From Micromonospora sp. C95 (lineage in GTDB: Bacteria; Actinomycetota; Actinomycetes; Mycobacteriales; Micromonosporaceae), in the NCBI RefSeq assembly GCF_018070465.1, contig NZ_JAGPXT010000006.1:1-64000 (forward strand): a DNA stretch of 64,000 nt, read 5' to 3'. Below are positions 20,238-28,200 of this stretch, in pieces. The first letter of the stretch is position 1. Each line of letters begins with the position of its first letter. The translations under genes and the position numbers were made by a program. The notes under the pieces were generated by a model, which did no database searches, was not told where the DNA came from, and saw only the letters and a program-made list of their open reading frames with translations.

Positions 20238-21185
20238 ATGCGTACGCTGGACGGGCGGTACCGGCTCGACCAGCGCATCGGCATCGGCGGGATGTCGGAG
20301 GTGTGGCGGGCGCACGACACCGTGTTGGACCGGCAGGTGGCGGTGAAGCTGGTCTCACCCGGTCAGCCGGACGGGGCGGACTCGGTGGAGCGGATCCGCG
20401 CCGAGGCGCGGTCAGCGGCCCGCCTGGTGCACCCCAACGTGGCCAGCGTGCACGATTTCGGCACCTGCGACACCGGGGCGGGGCACCGGTTGCCGTACAT
20501 CGTGATGGAGTTGGCCGAAGGGCAGACCCTCGCCGCGCACCTGCGCGCCGGTCCGTTGGACTGGCGGATCGCGGTGCGCGTCTGCGCGGAGGTCAGCGCC
20601 GCGCTGGCCGCCGCGCACGCCCACGGCATCGTGCACCGCGACATCAAGCCGGCCAACGTGATGCTCACCCCGTCGGGGGTCAAGGTGTTGGACTTCGGCA
20701 TCGCCACTCCGGCCGGCGCCGCCGACACCACGCCCGACGGCGTCGTGGTCGGTACGCCCGCGTACCTGGCGCCGGAACAGCTGCACCGGGCTCCGGCGAC
20801 CCCGGCGGCCGACATCTACGCCCTCGGCGTCCTCCTGCACTACTGCCTGGCGGGACGTCTGCCGTACCCGGCGGACAGCGTCAGCCAGTTGCTCCGACGG
20901 GATCGACGCCGCACCCCGCGGCCCCTGCCCGAGCTGCCCGGGCTGCCCGCCGAGGTGGCCGACCTGTCCCGACGCTGCCTCGCCGACGACCCGATCCGCC
21001 GGCCGAGCAGCCTGGTGGCCGCGCTGCTGCTCGCCGAGGCGGTCGACGCCCGGGTGTACGTGCCGATGCGCGAGCCGCTGATGCCACGACCGCGGCCGGC
21101 GGTGAGTCCGTGGACGGAGCGGGCGGCGACAGAGGTGACCGAGGCCGCCGCCGCCGTCGTCCAGTGGAGTCGGCACGGCGGGTGA
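20238..21185 (+). CDS. Soluble Hanks-type Ser/Thr protein kinase
   Basis: Kinase of 315 residues without membrane segment or sensor domain. Motifs in order: GIGGMSEVW (nucleotide loop), VAVKLV (catalytic Lys), HRDIKPANVML (catalytic loop), LDFGIA (Mg-binding), GTPAYLAPEQ (activation-loop end). ATG 20238 follows CAGGAGG seven bases upstream. The last 40 residues are a short tail. The OsmC gene lies 60 bases downstream on the same strand and may be cotranscribed. Substrates are unknown. Confidence 0.92.
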   Translation: MRTLDGRYRLDQRIGIGGMSEVWRAHDTVLDRQVAVKLVSPGQPDGADSVERIRAEARSAARLVHPNVASVHDFGTCDTGAGHRLPYIVMELAEGQTLAAHLRAGPLDWRIAVRVCAEVSAALAAAHAHGIVHRDIKPANVMLTPSGVKVLDFGIATPAGAADTTPDGVVVGTPAYLAPEQLHRAPATPAADIYALGVLLHYCLAGRLPYPADSVSQLLRRDRRRTPRPLPELPGLPAEVADLSRRCLADDPIRRPSSLVAALLLAEAVDARVYVPMREPLMPRPRPAVSPWTERAATEVTEAAAAVVQWSRHGG

Positions 21186-21245
21186 CTTCCCGGTTTCACG
21201 CGGCCGGGCCCGGGTAGCCCGGCGGGGAGTGACGGGAGGAACGCG

Positions 21246-21668
21246 ATGCCGAGTTCCTGGCTGAACGAGGTTGCCGCCGCGACCGCCGAGGGCGGTCACA
21301 TCCACACCGACGACGAGGCGCTGTCCACCGCCCTCGCCTCGCCGCTGGCGCCGCACTGCACCGGGCTGACCCCGTCGCAGCTGCTCGCCGCGGCGTTCGC
21401 GTCCTGCCTGCATCACGCGGCGGTGGAGGCGGCCGGCGGCATCACCGACGAGGCGCACACCGTGCAGGTACGCGCGGAGGCGAAGCTGGGGCGCGATGAC
21501 GACGGCCGTTACCGGGCCGACGTGCACGCCTCCATCTCGTCGGTCGGGCTGAGTCGACAGCAGCTCACCGAACTGGTCGAGCACGCCGACCGGCTCTGGC
21601 CGTTCTCCAGCGAGGACGGCGGCCGACACCGGCTCACCGTCAGTCCGGCGGAGAACGGCCGACACTGA
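21246..21668 (+). CDS. OsmC/Ohr-family protein lacking the resolving cysteine
   Basis: Protein of 140 residues with the OsmC fold. Peroxidatic Cys54 is present in AAAFASCLHHA. In Ohr enzymes the partner is the first Cys of a CPYS motif; here the equivalent segment is LWPFSS (residues 117-122), with Trp118 in place of Cys, so the usual disulfide cannot form there. Cys38 is present but at a non-standard place. Ribosome site GGGAGGAA. It may be a non-Ohr OsmC subgroup or use a low-molecular-weight thiol such as mycothiol. Confidence 0.85.
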   Translation: MPSSWLNEVAAATAEGGHIHTDDEALSTALASPLAPHCTGLTPSQLLAAAFASCLHHAAVEAAGGITDEAHTVQVRAEAKLGRDDDGRYRADVHASISSVGLSRQQLTELVEHADRLWPFSSEDGGRHRLTVSPAENGRH

Positions 21669-22017
21669 TCCGCGTGGTGCGGTGCACCGGCCCGGCCTCG
21701 TCGGGTGCGGCGACGTCGAAGCAGGTGGTCGGAGTCAGCACCGCATGGCCCGACCGCCCCACCCGCCGGCCCGGTTGGATCGATCTCGGCCTCATCCGTT
21801 CGGCGGAGGTGGCCGAGCGACTCGATAGACGCCGGCAAGATCCCGTTTCCGCCCTGTTTTATACGTTGATTTCCGACATTTACTCAGGGACGGACAGGCG
21901 TATTTGATCCGTTATGTCATATAACGCGGAGAATCACCAGGCGGATAGCCGCGAATTGTGACGCATGCCACCAACCGGGCCGATGGCAGCCGGCCGTCTA
22001 CTTTCTAGCCTCGGCGG
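21669..22017. other. AT-richer intergenic region with promoter of lysozyme-like gene
   Basis: 349 bases without a gene. Positions about 21845-21960 are clearly more AT-rich than the surroundings. The downstream end carries the TAGCCT -10 of the next gene. No riboswitch signature was recognised. Confidence 0.5.
22006..22011 (+). promoter_or_regulatory. -10 element, leaderless lysozyme-like gene
   Basis: TAGCCT fits TANNNT and is followed by exactly six bases and then GTG 22018, which has no Shine-Dalgarno. This is the geometry of leaderless actinobacterial mRNAs. Confidence 0.6.
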
Positions 22018-22872
22018 GTGCATCCCGACGACGACATCGACCAGCAGCTGACCCCCGAGCAACCGGCGAGCCTTTCGTCCGGCGAGGCATCACCCGAAAG
22101 GCTGATGGGGCGGCATCGCGCCGTACCCGTACCGCGCCGGGGTGTTCGCGCGTTGCTCGCCTCCACCCCGCTGCGGGTGGCTCTGGCCACGGGCGTCACC
22201 TGCTGCCTCGGCGCCACCGCCGTCGTGGCCGCCCGGCACGACGACGAGGCACCGCCACCCCGGGTGACCGAGGCGCTCACCGAGCGCGCCCTCGCGGCTC
22301 AGGAGAAGGCCGCCTCCCGCTCCCTGGACCGCAGCCCCACCCCCGCCCCGACCAGCGCCAGCCCCTCCCCCACCGTCAAGCCGTCGCCCACCGCGAAGCC
22401 GAAGCCGAAGAAGAAGGCCCCCGCCAGACCGACCCGCCCCCGGCCCGTCGCCGGGCTGAACCAGGCACAGATGGACAACGCCAAGGCGATCGTGGACGTC
22501 GGCGTCAAGATGAAGATCCCGCGTCAGGGGTTGGTGATCGCGGTCGCCACCGCCATGCAGGAGAGCACCCTGCTCAACTACGCCAGTGGTGTGCTGCCCG
22601 AGTCCCAGAACTACCCGCACCAGGCCGTCGGCTGGGACCACGACTCCGTCGGGCTGTTCCAGCAACGCCCCAGCAGCGGTTGGGGCAGCGTGCGGGACCT
22701 GATGCGGCCGGCGTACGCGGCCCGCGCGTTCTACGAGGCGCTGCTCCAGGTGCCCGGGTGGCAGCAGATGAGCCTGACCCTGGCCGCCCAGGCGGTGCAG
22801 ATCTCCGCCTTCCCGTACGCCTACGCTCAGCACGAGCAGCGGGCCGCCACCGTGGTGGCGGCCCTGACCTGA
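22018..22872 (+). CDS. Membrane-anchored lysozyme-like protein
   Basis: Protein of 284 residues. A cytoplasmic N-terminus (1-48) leads to one membrane helix (about 50-70), then a Pro/Ser/Thr/Lys-rich spacer (about 95-142), then a C-terminal domain of about 140 residues. That domain (GLVIAVATAMQESTLLN, GWDHDSVGLFQQRPSSGWG, AARAFYEALLQVPGW) resembles lysozyme/transglycosylase-superfamily domains common in actinomycetes, with Glu in AMQES as the candidate catalytic acid. It probably acts on cell-wall peptidoglycan outside the membrane. The transcript is probably leaderless. Confidence 0.75.
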   Translation: MHPDDDIDQQLTPEQPASLSSGEASPERLMGRHRAVPVPRRGVRALLASTPLRVALATGVTCCLGATAVVAARHDDEAPPPRVTEALTERALAAQEKAASRSLDRSPTPAPTSASPSPTVKPSPTAKPKPKKKAPARPTRPRPVAGLNQAQMDNAKAIVDVGVKMKIPRQGLVIAVATAMQESTLLNYASGVLPESQNYPHQAVGWDHDSVGLFQQRPSSGWGSVRDLMRPAYAARAFYEALLQVPGWQQMSLTLAAQAVQISAFPYAYAQHEQRAATVVAALT

Positions 22873-22888
22873 GCCGGACGCCGGTCGT

Positions 22889-22924
22889 CGGGTCTGACCC
22901 GCCAGCAGCGGCGGGTCAGACCCG
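22889..22924. terminator. Hairpin terminator between convergent genes
   Basis: Perfect 15-bp inverted repeat (22889-22903 and 22910-22924) with a six-base loop. It includes the stop codon of the response regulator gene on the minus strand and follows the lysozyme-like gene on the plus strand. Confidence 0.8.
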
Positions 22925-23362
22925 CTTGGGCAGCACGACCACCCGGCCGAAGAACTCGTCGATACGGTGCACCACGTCGTTGAAGTCGTCCAGGTCGATC
23001 GGCTTGGTGACGTAGGCGTTGGCCTGGAGGGTGTAGCTGCTGATGATGTCGGTGTCCGCGTTCGAGGTGGTCAGCACGACGATCGGGATGGACCGCAGGT
23101 CCTCGTCGTTCTTCACCTCGCCCAGCACCTGACGCCCGTCCTTCCGGGGCATGTTGAGGTCGAGCAGGATCACGTCCGGACGTTGGGCGTCGCCGTGCCG
23201 GCCCTCGCGACGGAGAAACTCCATCGCCTCCTCGCCGTCACCGACCACGTCGATCACCTTCTCGACGTCCGAGGTGGCCAGGGCTTCCTCGATCATGAGC
23301 ACATCGCCCGGGTCGTCGTCCACCACCAGGATGCGAACCGGAGCGAGGGTGCGTGCGCCCAT
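22916..23362 (-). CDS. Single-domain response regulator, Rcp1-like
   Basis: Receiver-only protein of 148 residues. ILVVDDDPGDVLMIEEAL holds the acidic pocket, VILLDLNMPRKDG the phospho-acceptor Asp, VVLTTS the conserved Thr and YVTKPID the Lys. The DPGDVLMIEEAL and NMPRKDGRQVL signatures are those of Rcp1-type regulators, typically paired with phytochrome kinases. There is no output domain. It lies 219 bases downstream of the B12-binding gene on the same strand but has its own TATACT -10 at 23545-23550. Start 23362 (MGARTLAPVRI) is preceded by AGGT; longer frames look non-coding. Confidence 0.85.
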   Translation of the reverse strand: MGARTLAPVRILVVDDDPGDVLMIEEALATSDVEKVIDVVGDGEEAMEFLRREGRHGDAQRPDVILLDLNMPRKDGRQVLGEVKNDEDLRSIPIVVLTTSNADTDIISSYTLQANAYVTKPIDLDDFNDVVHRIDEFFGRVVVLPKRV

Positions 23363-23544
23363 CTCTACCTGCCTCAGGTCGGCCAGGACGGGACCTACCG
23401 GCCCCGCGCTGGCGGAAATGTAGCCCATCATCGGACGATCGACGACCGCCGGGTCCGCGAAGTCACAGCCGTACCCCGGCAGCCTGTCCGAGACGGCCGG
23501 GATGCGCACCCGGCACTCGAAGACGGGTGTTTGCTGCCCGGCAA

Positions 23545-23550
23545 GTATAG
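23545..23550 (-). promoter_or_regulatory. Candidate -10 of the Rcp1-like regulator gene
   Basis: TATACT on the minus strand is a near-consensus -10 in otherwise GC-rich DNA. It would give a leader of roughly 175 bases before ATG 23362. No matching -35 is evident. Confidence 0.45.
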
Positions 23551-23581
23551 GAGGCGCTGGCGGGCGGATGGCACGCTCCGG

Positions 23582-24628
23582 TCAGGCAGCTCGCCGATCC
23601 ACCGCCGGCAGTACCGCGCGTCCCCGCTGGAGGTGCTCCACCGCCCGGGGAAAGTCGTGCAGCAACCGGCCGTAGTGCGCCAGCGACACGTCGACAGACG
23701 CGGCCGGCACGCCGCGACTGTCCAGGATTGTCACCAGCCACTCGACGAACTCGGTGAACAGCGAGCCGTCGTCGACGTAGAGGGCGGCGGCGAGGAAGTC
23801 CAGGATGTATCCGAGGTCGTTGACCGTCGAGTCCAGCTGGGCCGGGGTGTGGTCGCGGATGGCCGGGAACCGCCGCGCCAACTCGGCCAGGGCGCTGTCG
23901 ATCAACTCGCCGCGTCGGTTGACCAGGCTGGCGTACTCGTCGTCGGCCAGGTGCACCAGGTCGGCCGGCGGCACCGCGCGCAGGGCCCGTTCGTCACCGA
24001 GCAGGTCGGCGGCGGCGGGCGCGTTGGCGGCCCAGGCCACCCCGAGCCGCCGCGCCCACCGGCCGTCCACACCGAAGCCCCGACCACCGACCAGCACCGG
24101 CACGTCCGCGCGCCGGCACGCCTCGATCATCCGATGCGCGTGGGGCAGTCGCATCGGCAGCGCGGAGGCCAGCGCCACCGCGTGAGCGTCGTACCGGTGC
24201 AGGTACGACACCAGGTGCGCGGCGGGGACACTTGCCCCCAGGAAGGTGACCTGCCAGCCCCGCAGCCGCAGCACCTCGGCCACCAGTCGAGCCGGCAGCG
24301 CGTGCCACTCACCGTCCATGCAGGCCACCACGATCCGGGCACGGGTCGGGCGCACGTCGACGTACGCGGCGACGGCCGCCACCACCCGCTCGCTGACGTG
24401 TGTCGCCGCGTGCTCCTGGGCCACGCTCCACTCGTTGCGCGCCCACCGCTCCCCCACCTCGGCCTGTGCCGGCGCGACCAGGTCCAGCAGTACCCGTTCG
24501 GCGGCCACCCCGGCGTCGAGCAGCCCGCGCGCCACCTCGACGGCGGCGTACTCGTCGGCCTCGGCGAGGCAGTGCAGATAATCCGGGTAGACGGCCTGGA
24601 GTGAGGTGTCCCGGGTCGCGGCGGTCAC
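23582..24628 (-). CDS. B12-binding photoreceptor-like protein without DNA-binding domain
   Basis: Protein of 348 residues. Residues about 10-90 form the helical B12 cap with W62-x9-E72-H73, the motif that covers the upper face of adenosylcobalamin in CarH photoreceptors. Residues about 96-215 form the Rossmann B12-binding domain with E107-W-H109, where His109 is the probable lower cobalt ligand (ExHxxP, compared with E/DxHxxG in CarH). CarH's MerR domain is missing. Instead a helical C-terminal domain of about 130 residues follows (DLVHLADDEYASLVNRRGEL...). Its start overlaps the stop of the SpoIIE phosphatase gene by four bases (ATGA). Likely a light or cobalamin sensor acting by protein contact; this role is inferred. 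Confidence 0.82.
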   Translation of the reverse strand: MTAATRDTSLQAVYPDYLHCLAEADEYAAVEVARGLLDAGVAAERVLLDLVAPAQAEVGERWARNEWSVAQEHAATHVSERVVAAVAAYVDVRPTRARIVVACMDGEWHALPARLVAEVLRLRGWQVTFLGASVPAAHLVSYLHRYDAHAVALASALPMRLPHAHRMIEACRRADVPVLVGGRGFGVDGRWARRLGVAWAANAPAAADLLGDERALRAVPPADLVHLADDEYASLVNRRGELIDSALAELARRFPAIRDHTPAQLDSTVNDLGYILDFLAAALYVDDGSLFTEFVEWLVTILDSRGVPAASVDVSLAHYGRLLHDFPRAVEHLQRGRAVLPAVDRRAA

Positions 24629-26376
24629 CGGTCCGCCCCCTCCGGGGCCGGTTCGGTCACGGCGGGCACCGCGTGCAGATGCCGCTGCGGGCGACCACCG
24701 ACGCCGGTGGCACGCAACGCCAGCACCGCGATGTCGTCGTGGTCACGCTGGGCCAGCCAGTCGCAGGTCACCTGCTCGATCCGCTCGGCAAGTGCCGGAG
24801 CCGGCATCCGGTGGCACCCACCGAGCGCCTGCACCAGACGCTCGGTGCCGAGCAGCTCCTCACCCCGTCGACCGCCCCGCGCCTCGGTGACTCCGTCGCT
24901 GTAGAGCAGGCACGTCTCACCGGGGGCCAGCCGGGTGGAGACCTGACTGATCCGCGGATCCGGTACCACGCCGATGAGCATGCCGTTCAACGGCAACTGC
25001 TCCACCTCGCCGGAGGCTCGCAGCACCAGCGGCGGCAGGTGCCCGCCGCCGGCCAGGGTCAGCCCCAGGCCACCGTCGCGGTGTGGCCGGACCACGCCCA
25101 GCACCATGGTGGCGAAGCGACCCTGTCCGTGCGCCAGAGTCGTCTCCAGCAGTGCGTCGTTGAGCAGCCGCAGCAGCCGGGCCGGTTGCTGCTCCACCCG
25201 GTGCAGCGCATGCAGACACTGACGCAGCTGCCCGGTGAAGACCGCCGCCTCGACTCCCTTGCCGGAGACGTCGCCGAGGAAGAACACCGAGCCACCGTCG
25301 GGCAGCCGGTGCGAACCGTAGAAGTCGCCGCCGATGCGCAGGCCGGCCTGGGCCGGCCGGTACGCCGTACCCCACTGCACACCCGGCGCCGGCGGCGGCT
25401 CGACGGGCAACAGGCTGGCCTGCAACATGTCGGCCACCTCCGCCTGTTCGCGGTAGAGCAGCGCGGTGGTCAGCGCCGCACCGGCCCGGGCGGCGAAGGC
25501 CCGGACGAGGTCGAGGTCGTCCGCCCCGTACCAGCCGCCCGCTCCCCGCGCGACGAGCAGCACCCCGGCGGGCGCGTCCCGGCCCGACAACGGCACCAGG
25601 CGGGCAGCCACCTCGGCGGCGGAAACACCGGGCAACCAGCCCGCGTCGATGGCCTGCTCGACCAGCCAGTCGACGCTGTGCGGTGCGGTGCCGCGCAGAC
25701 TCTCGACGATCGCCGGAGGCAGCTCCGTCGCGGCGAGGACCCCGCGATCGACCGTGGGTGTCGCGTCGGCGTCCTGGCGGGCGCGCCACCATCGGGCCCG
25801 TCCGGAGCGGGGCGCGAGCACCAGCACCGCCACCTCGGCCAGGGTCGGCACGGCGAGCCGGACGACCGCGGCAGCCGCACGGTCCGGGTGCAGCGGATTG
25901 CCCAGCTTGTCGCCGACCGTGGTGAGGAACGCCGACCTGGACCGCTCGGCCGCCAGTTCCTCGGTCCGCTTCTCGTGGTCGCTGACATCCTCGACGTACC
26001 AGCAGCTGCGCCCGGCGGACAGCTGGACCTGACGTACCCGCAGCCGTCGGCCGTGCTGGCGCAGATGTCCCTCGCGCGAGGTCAGCTGCGCGACCGCCCC
26101 GAGCGTGCCACCGACGACCACCTCGGGCAGCAGGCGCCGCGCGACCGGGCTGACGTGCCGCACGGTCCCGTCCGGCCCGCACACCACCACACCCTCGCGG
26201 AGATGTTCGGCTACCTCAGGCCAGTCCGCGGCGAGCTGACTGCGCGGCGACTCCAGGGCGGGCAGCCCGACGGCCGGCGCGGAGGTGGTTGGACGCCAGG
26301 CGGGAACCCGGGCGACGCTCGGCGCGGCAGAACGTCCGTCGCCGGGGTCGAGGTCCCTGACGTCGGCACCAGTCAC
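24625..26376 (-). CDS. PAS-GAF-SpoIIE (PP2C) serine phosphatase, RsbU-like
   Basis: Cytoplasmic protein of 583 residues. A PAS-like domain (about 52-130), a short helical linker, a GAF-like domain (about 160-310) and a SpoIIE/PP2C phosphatase domain (about 330-555) are seen. Metal-binding residues are Asp351 in GGDFYG and Asp369 in GDVSGKG; AGGGHLPP, YSDGVTEA and DDIAVL complete the family pattern. Such enzymes dephosphorylate STAS anti-anti-sigma proteins, and two STAS genes lie just upstream on the other strand. GTG 26376 is chosen because GAGG is nine bases upstream and the domain pattern starts after it; an open frame continues to 26814 but overlaps the STAS gene. Confidence 0.87.
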   Translation of the reverse strand: MTGADVRDLDPGDGRSAAPSVARVPAWRPTTSAPAVGLPALESPRSQLAADWPEVAEHLREGVVVCGPDGTVRHVSPVARRLLPEVVVGGTLGAVAQLTSREGHLRQHGRRLRVRQVQLSAGRSCWYVEDVSDHEKRTEELAAERSRSAFLTTVGDKLGNPLHPDRAAAAVVRLAVPTLAEVAVLVLAPRSGRARWWRARQDADATPTVDRGVLAATELPPAIVESLRGTAPHSVDWLVEQAIDAGWLPGVSAAEVAARLVPLSGRDAPAGVLLVARGAGGWYGADDLDLVRAFAARAGAALTTALLYREQAEVADMLQASLLPVEPPPAPGVQWGTAYRPAQAGLRIGGDFYGSHRLPDGGSVFFLGDVSGKGVEAAVFTGQLRQCLHALHRVEQQPARLLRLLNDALLETTLAHGQGRFATMVLGVVRPHRDGGLGLTLAGGGHLPPLVLRASGEVEQLPLNGMLIGVVPDPRISQVSTRLAPGETCLLYSDGVTEARGGRRGEELLGTERLVQALGGCHRMPAPALAERIEQVTCDWLAQRDHDDIAVLALRATGVGGRPQRHLHAVPAVTEPAPEGADR

Positions 26377-26586
26377 CAGCTTGAGCCTCGCTCCTTGTCG
26401 GTTCCGCAGCCGCTTCGAGCGGCATGCATGGTCGCGTCCTGGCACCCAGCCTACGCGGGTCTGCCGGGGCCGCCACCCGGGCGAGCATCGCGTCGCGTAC
26501 CGACGGCCGTCCGAGAGGCGGGCCAGCTCGGCGGTTGTTACGATCCCCGCGCCCCTACCCGCCCGCCACCGCAGAAGGCGTGATCG

Positions 26587-26970
26587 TTGCTGTCCCACGG
26601 TCGCCGACCCCAGACGCCGCCGCTGATTATGTCCGTCGACCGGTCCGTTCCACTCGCACCGGTGATCCGGGTCGTCGGTGATCTCGCCTACACCACCGCC
26701 GCGCCGCTGCGGGCCGAGATCGACCGGACGATGGGCACCGCCCCCACCACCCTGGAACTCGACTTCGGTGGCCTGCAGTTCATCGACAGCACCGGGCTCG
26801 CCGTCATCGTCCATGCCTGGCGCGAGGGGCAGCAGCGGGGCATCCGACTGCGGTTACGGGCGGTTCCCCGGTTCCTGGGGACGATCCTCGACATGACGGG
26901 AGTCACCGGCCTGCTGGCCCGCGAGCCGGACGGCACCGAGCCGGACGGCCAGTCCCCGGTCACCGCGTAG
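26587..26970 (+). CDS. STAS-domain anti-sigma factor antagonist
   Basis: Protein of up to 127 residues with one STAS domain. The phosphorylatable Ser is in FIDSTGLAVIV, as in RsbV/SpoIIAA. In partner switching the unphosphorylated form binds an anti-sigma kinase and frees the sigma factor. TTG 26587 has AGAAGG eight bases upstream; ATG 26629 is an alternative with no ribosome site. It is divergent from the SpoIIE phosphatase, its likely phosphatase. Confidence 0.85.
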   Translation: MLSHGRRPQTPPLIMSVDRSVPLAPVIRVVGDLAYTTAAPLRAEIDRTMGTAPTTLELDFGGLQFIDSTGLAVIVHAWREGQQRGIRLRLRAVPRFLGTILDMTGVTGLLAREPDGTEPDGQSPVTA

Positions 26971-27032
26971 CGGCTGACGGAGAACCTGGCCCCGCGAGTT
27001 GCGCTCGGCCGGCGTACTGGCAACATGGTGTC

Positions 27033-27377
27033 ATGTCGGCACAGCTGTTGGTCATCGAGGTCGACCGGCACGACGCGGGGCATGCCGAGCTGCGGCTGAC
27101 CGGTGACCTCGACTTCGACAGTGCGCCGGAGCTCGTCGACGTCGTGGCGACCCTGCGGCGCGAGGGCTTCGAGCAGTTCGTCATCGACCTCTCTGGTGTG
27201 AGCATGTGCGACTCGTCCGGGTTGAGCGCGTTCGTGGTCGCCCACCGGGGCGGCTCCGTGCCGCTGCGGCTGATCGGCGTCAACGCCACACTTCGCCAAC
27301 TGCTGGACCGCACCGGCCTCGCCGAGTTGCTTGAGCTTCCCCTGGCCGCCGGGGGCGACGTTCAGGCGGCCGGCTGA
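27033..27377 (+). CDS. Second STAS-domain anti-sigma factor antagonist
   Basis: Protein of 114 residues, a single STAS domain (LRLTGDLDFDSAPELVDVV...MCDSSGLSAFVVAHR). The Ser of CDSSGL is the predicted phosphorylation site. It lies 62 bases after the first STAS gene on the same strand and the two differ clearly in sequence, so they are paralogues rather than a recent duplication. ATG 27024 in the same frame is an alternative start. Confidence 0.87.
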   Translation: MSAQLLVIEVDRHDAGHAELRLTGDLDFDSAPELVDVVATLRREGFEQFVIDLSGVSMCDSSGLSAFVVAHRGGSVPLRLIGVNATLRQLLDRTGLAELLELPLAAGGDVQAAG

Positions 27378-27435
27378 TCCGTCCGGGCCACCGAAGACAC
27401 CGCCGGACCGCGCTCGTAGCTGGCGATGGCTCCGA

Positions 27436-27449
27436 TGCTGTCGACAGCA
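27436..27449. repeat. Perfect 14-bp palindrome TGCTGTCGACAGCA
   Basis: A perfect palindrome in the 241-base gap between the second STAS gene and the HD-hydrolase gene. It could be a dimeric regulator site; no promoter is visible next to it. The rest of the gap shows no gene. Confidence 0.4.
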
Positions 27450-27618
27450 ACAGTGACAGCAACGAGCCCGGACGAAGACGACCGCCGAGGGAGCGCGGGC
27501 AGTCGCCCGAGGTCACGGACGCGGACGGACCCCGCCAGACGAGGCGCCCAGAAACGTACAAGCGAGGGGTCAACTTGCTTGGAGTGGTCGACCCCGGTGG
27601 CAGGTCTGTGCCTGGTGG

Positions 27619-28200
27619 TTATGCCGGCGGTGGGGGAGGAGTGAGCCAGGCGAGGGGTTGTCCGGTGAGGGCGGCGTCGGCGAGGCGGTGGGCGCTTGTG
27701 GTTTTGAGTGCCGCACGTGAGCTGTCGATCCAGCGTTGTACGTTGTCTGTGCCCTGGTGGCGGTACTCGACTGCTTGGACGAGGCATTCCAGTTTGTCAG
27801 CGTCGCGGGCGACGATGGCCTCTGGTGTCTCGCCCGCTTCGTATTCGGCGACGGCGGCGTTGATGAGGTCAGCGACGGCCGGTGGGCAGGCGGCGACCTG
27901 GTCGGCGGTGACGGTGGTGTTGGGTGCGGCGGTGAGGTAGCGCTTGGCGATGTGTGGGATGTCGGTGATCCGGGTTTCCTGGGTGTCGTGCAGGACGCAC
28001 AGCATCGATACGCGGGCCGGGTCGGCACCTTCCATAGTGGCGAGCATCATCCCGATGAGCGCGGTTCGGAATGAGTGTTCGGCGATGGATTCGGGGTGCT
28101 TGATGCCGGCGAACCACCAGCCGGTGCGGGCGGCGCGTTTGAGTACGCCGGCTTCGAAGATGAAGCGCATGGCTCCGGCGGCGTCGTGGTCGTCGTTCAT
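27619..28200 (-). CDS. HD-domain hydrolase (YfbR/HD_3-like)
   Basis: Protein of 193 residues. IAEHSFRTALIGMML, LCVLHDTQETRITDIPH and ARDADKLECLVQA give the H...HD...D metal ligands of the HD superfamily, in the arrangement of YfbR-like 5'-deoxynucleotidases. Codons here favour GAA, TCA and GCC more than neighbours do, judged by eye. Its start overlaps the stop of the small upstream gene by four bases (ATGA). Substrate is inferred only from family. Confidence 0.82.
   Translation of the reverse strand: MNDDHDAAGAMRFIFEAGVLKRAARTGWWFAGIKHPESIAEHSFRTALIGMMLATMEGADPARVSMLCVLHDTQETRITDIPHIAKRYLTAAPNTTVTADQVAACPPAVADLINAAVAEYEAGETPEAIVARDADKLECLVQAVEYRHQGTDNVQRWIDSSRAALKTTSAHRLADAALTGQPLAWLTPPPPPA

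Noticed and set aside
21669..22017. Possible ydaO/c-di-AMP riboswitch before the lysozyme-like gene
   Set aside because: Such switches often precede wall hydrolases in actinomycetes, but the conserved segments are not visible and the gene appears leaderless.
26377..26814. N-terminal extension of the SpoIIE phosphatase
   Set aside because: It is rich in Arg and Gly, overlaps the divergent STAS gene and its promoter, and GTG 26376 has a good ribosome site.
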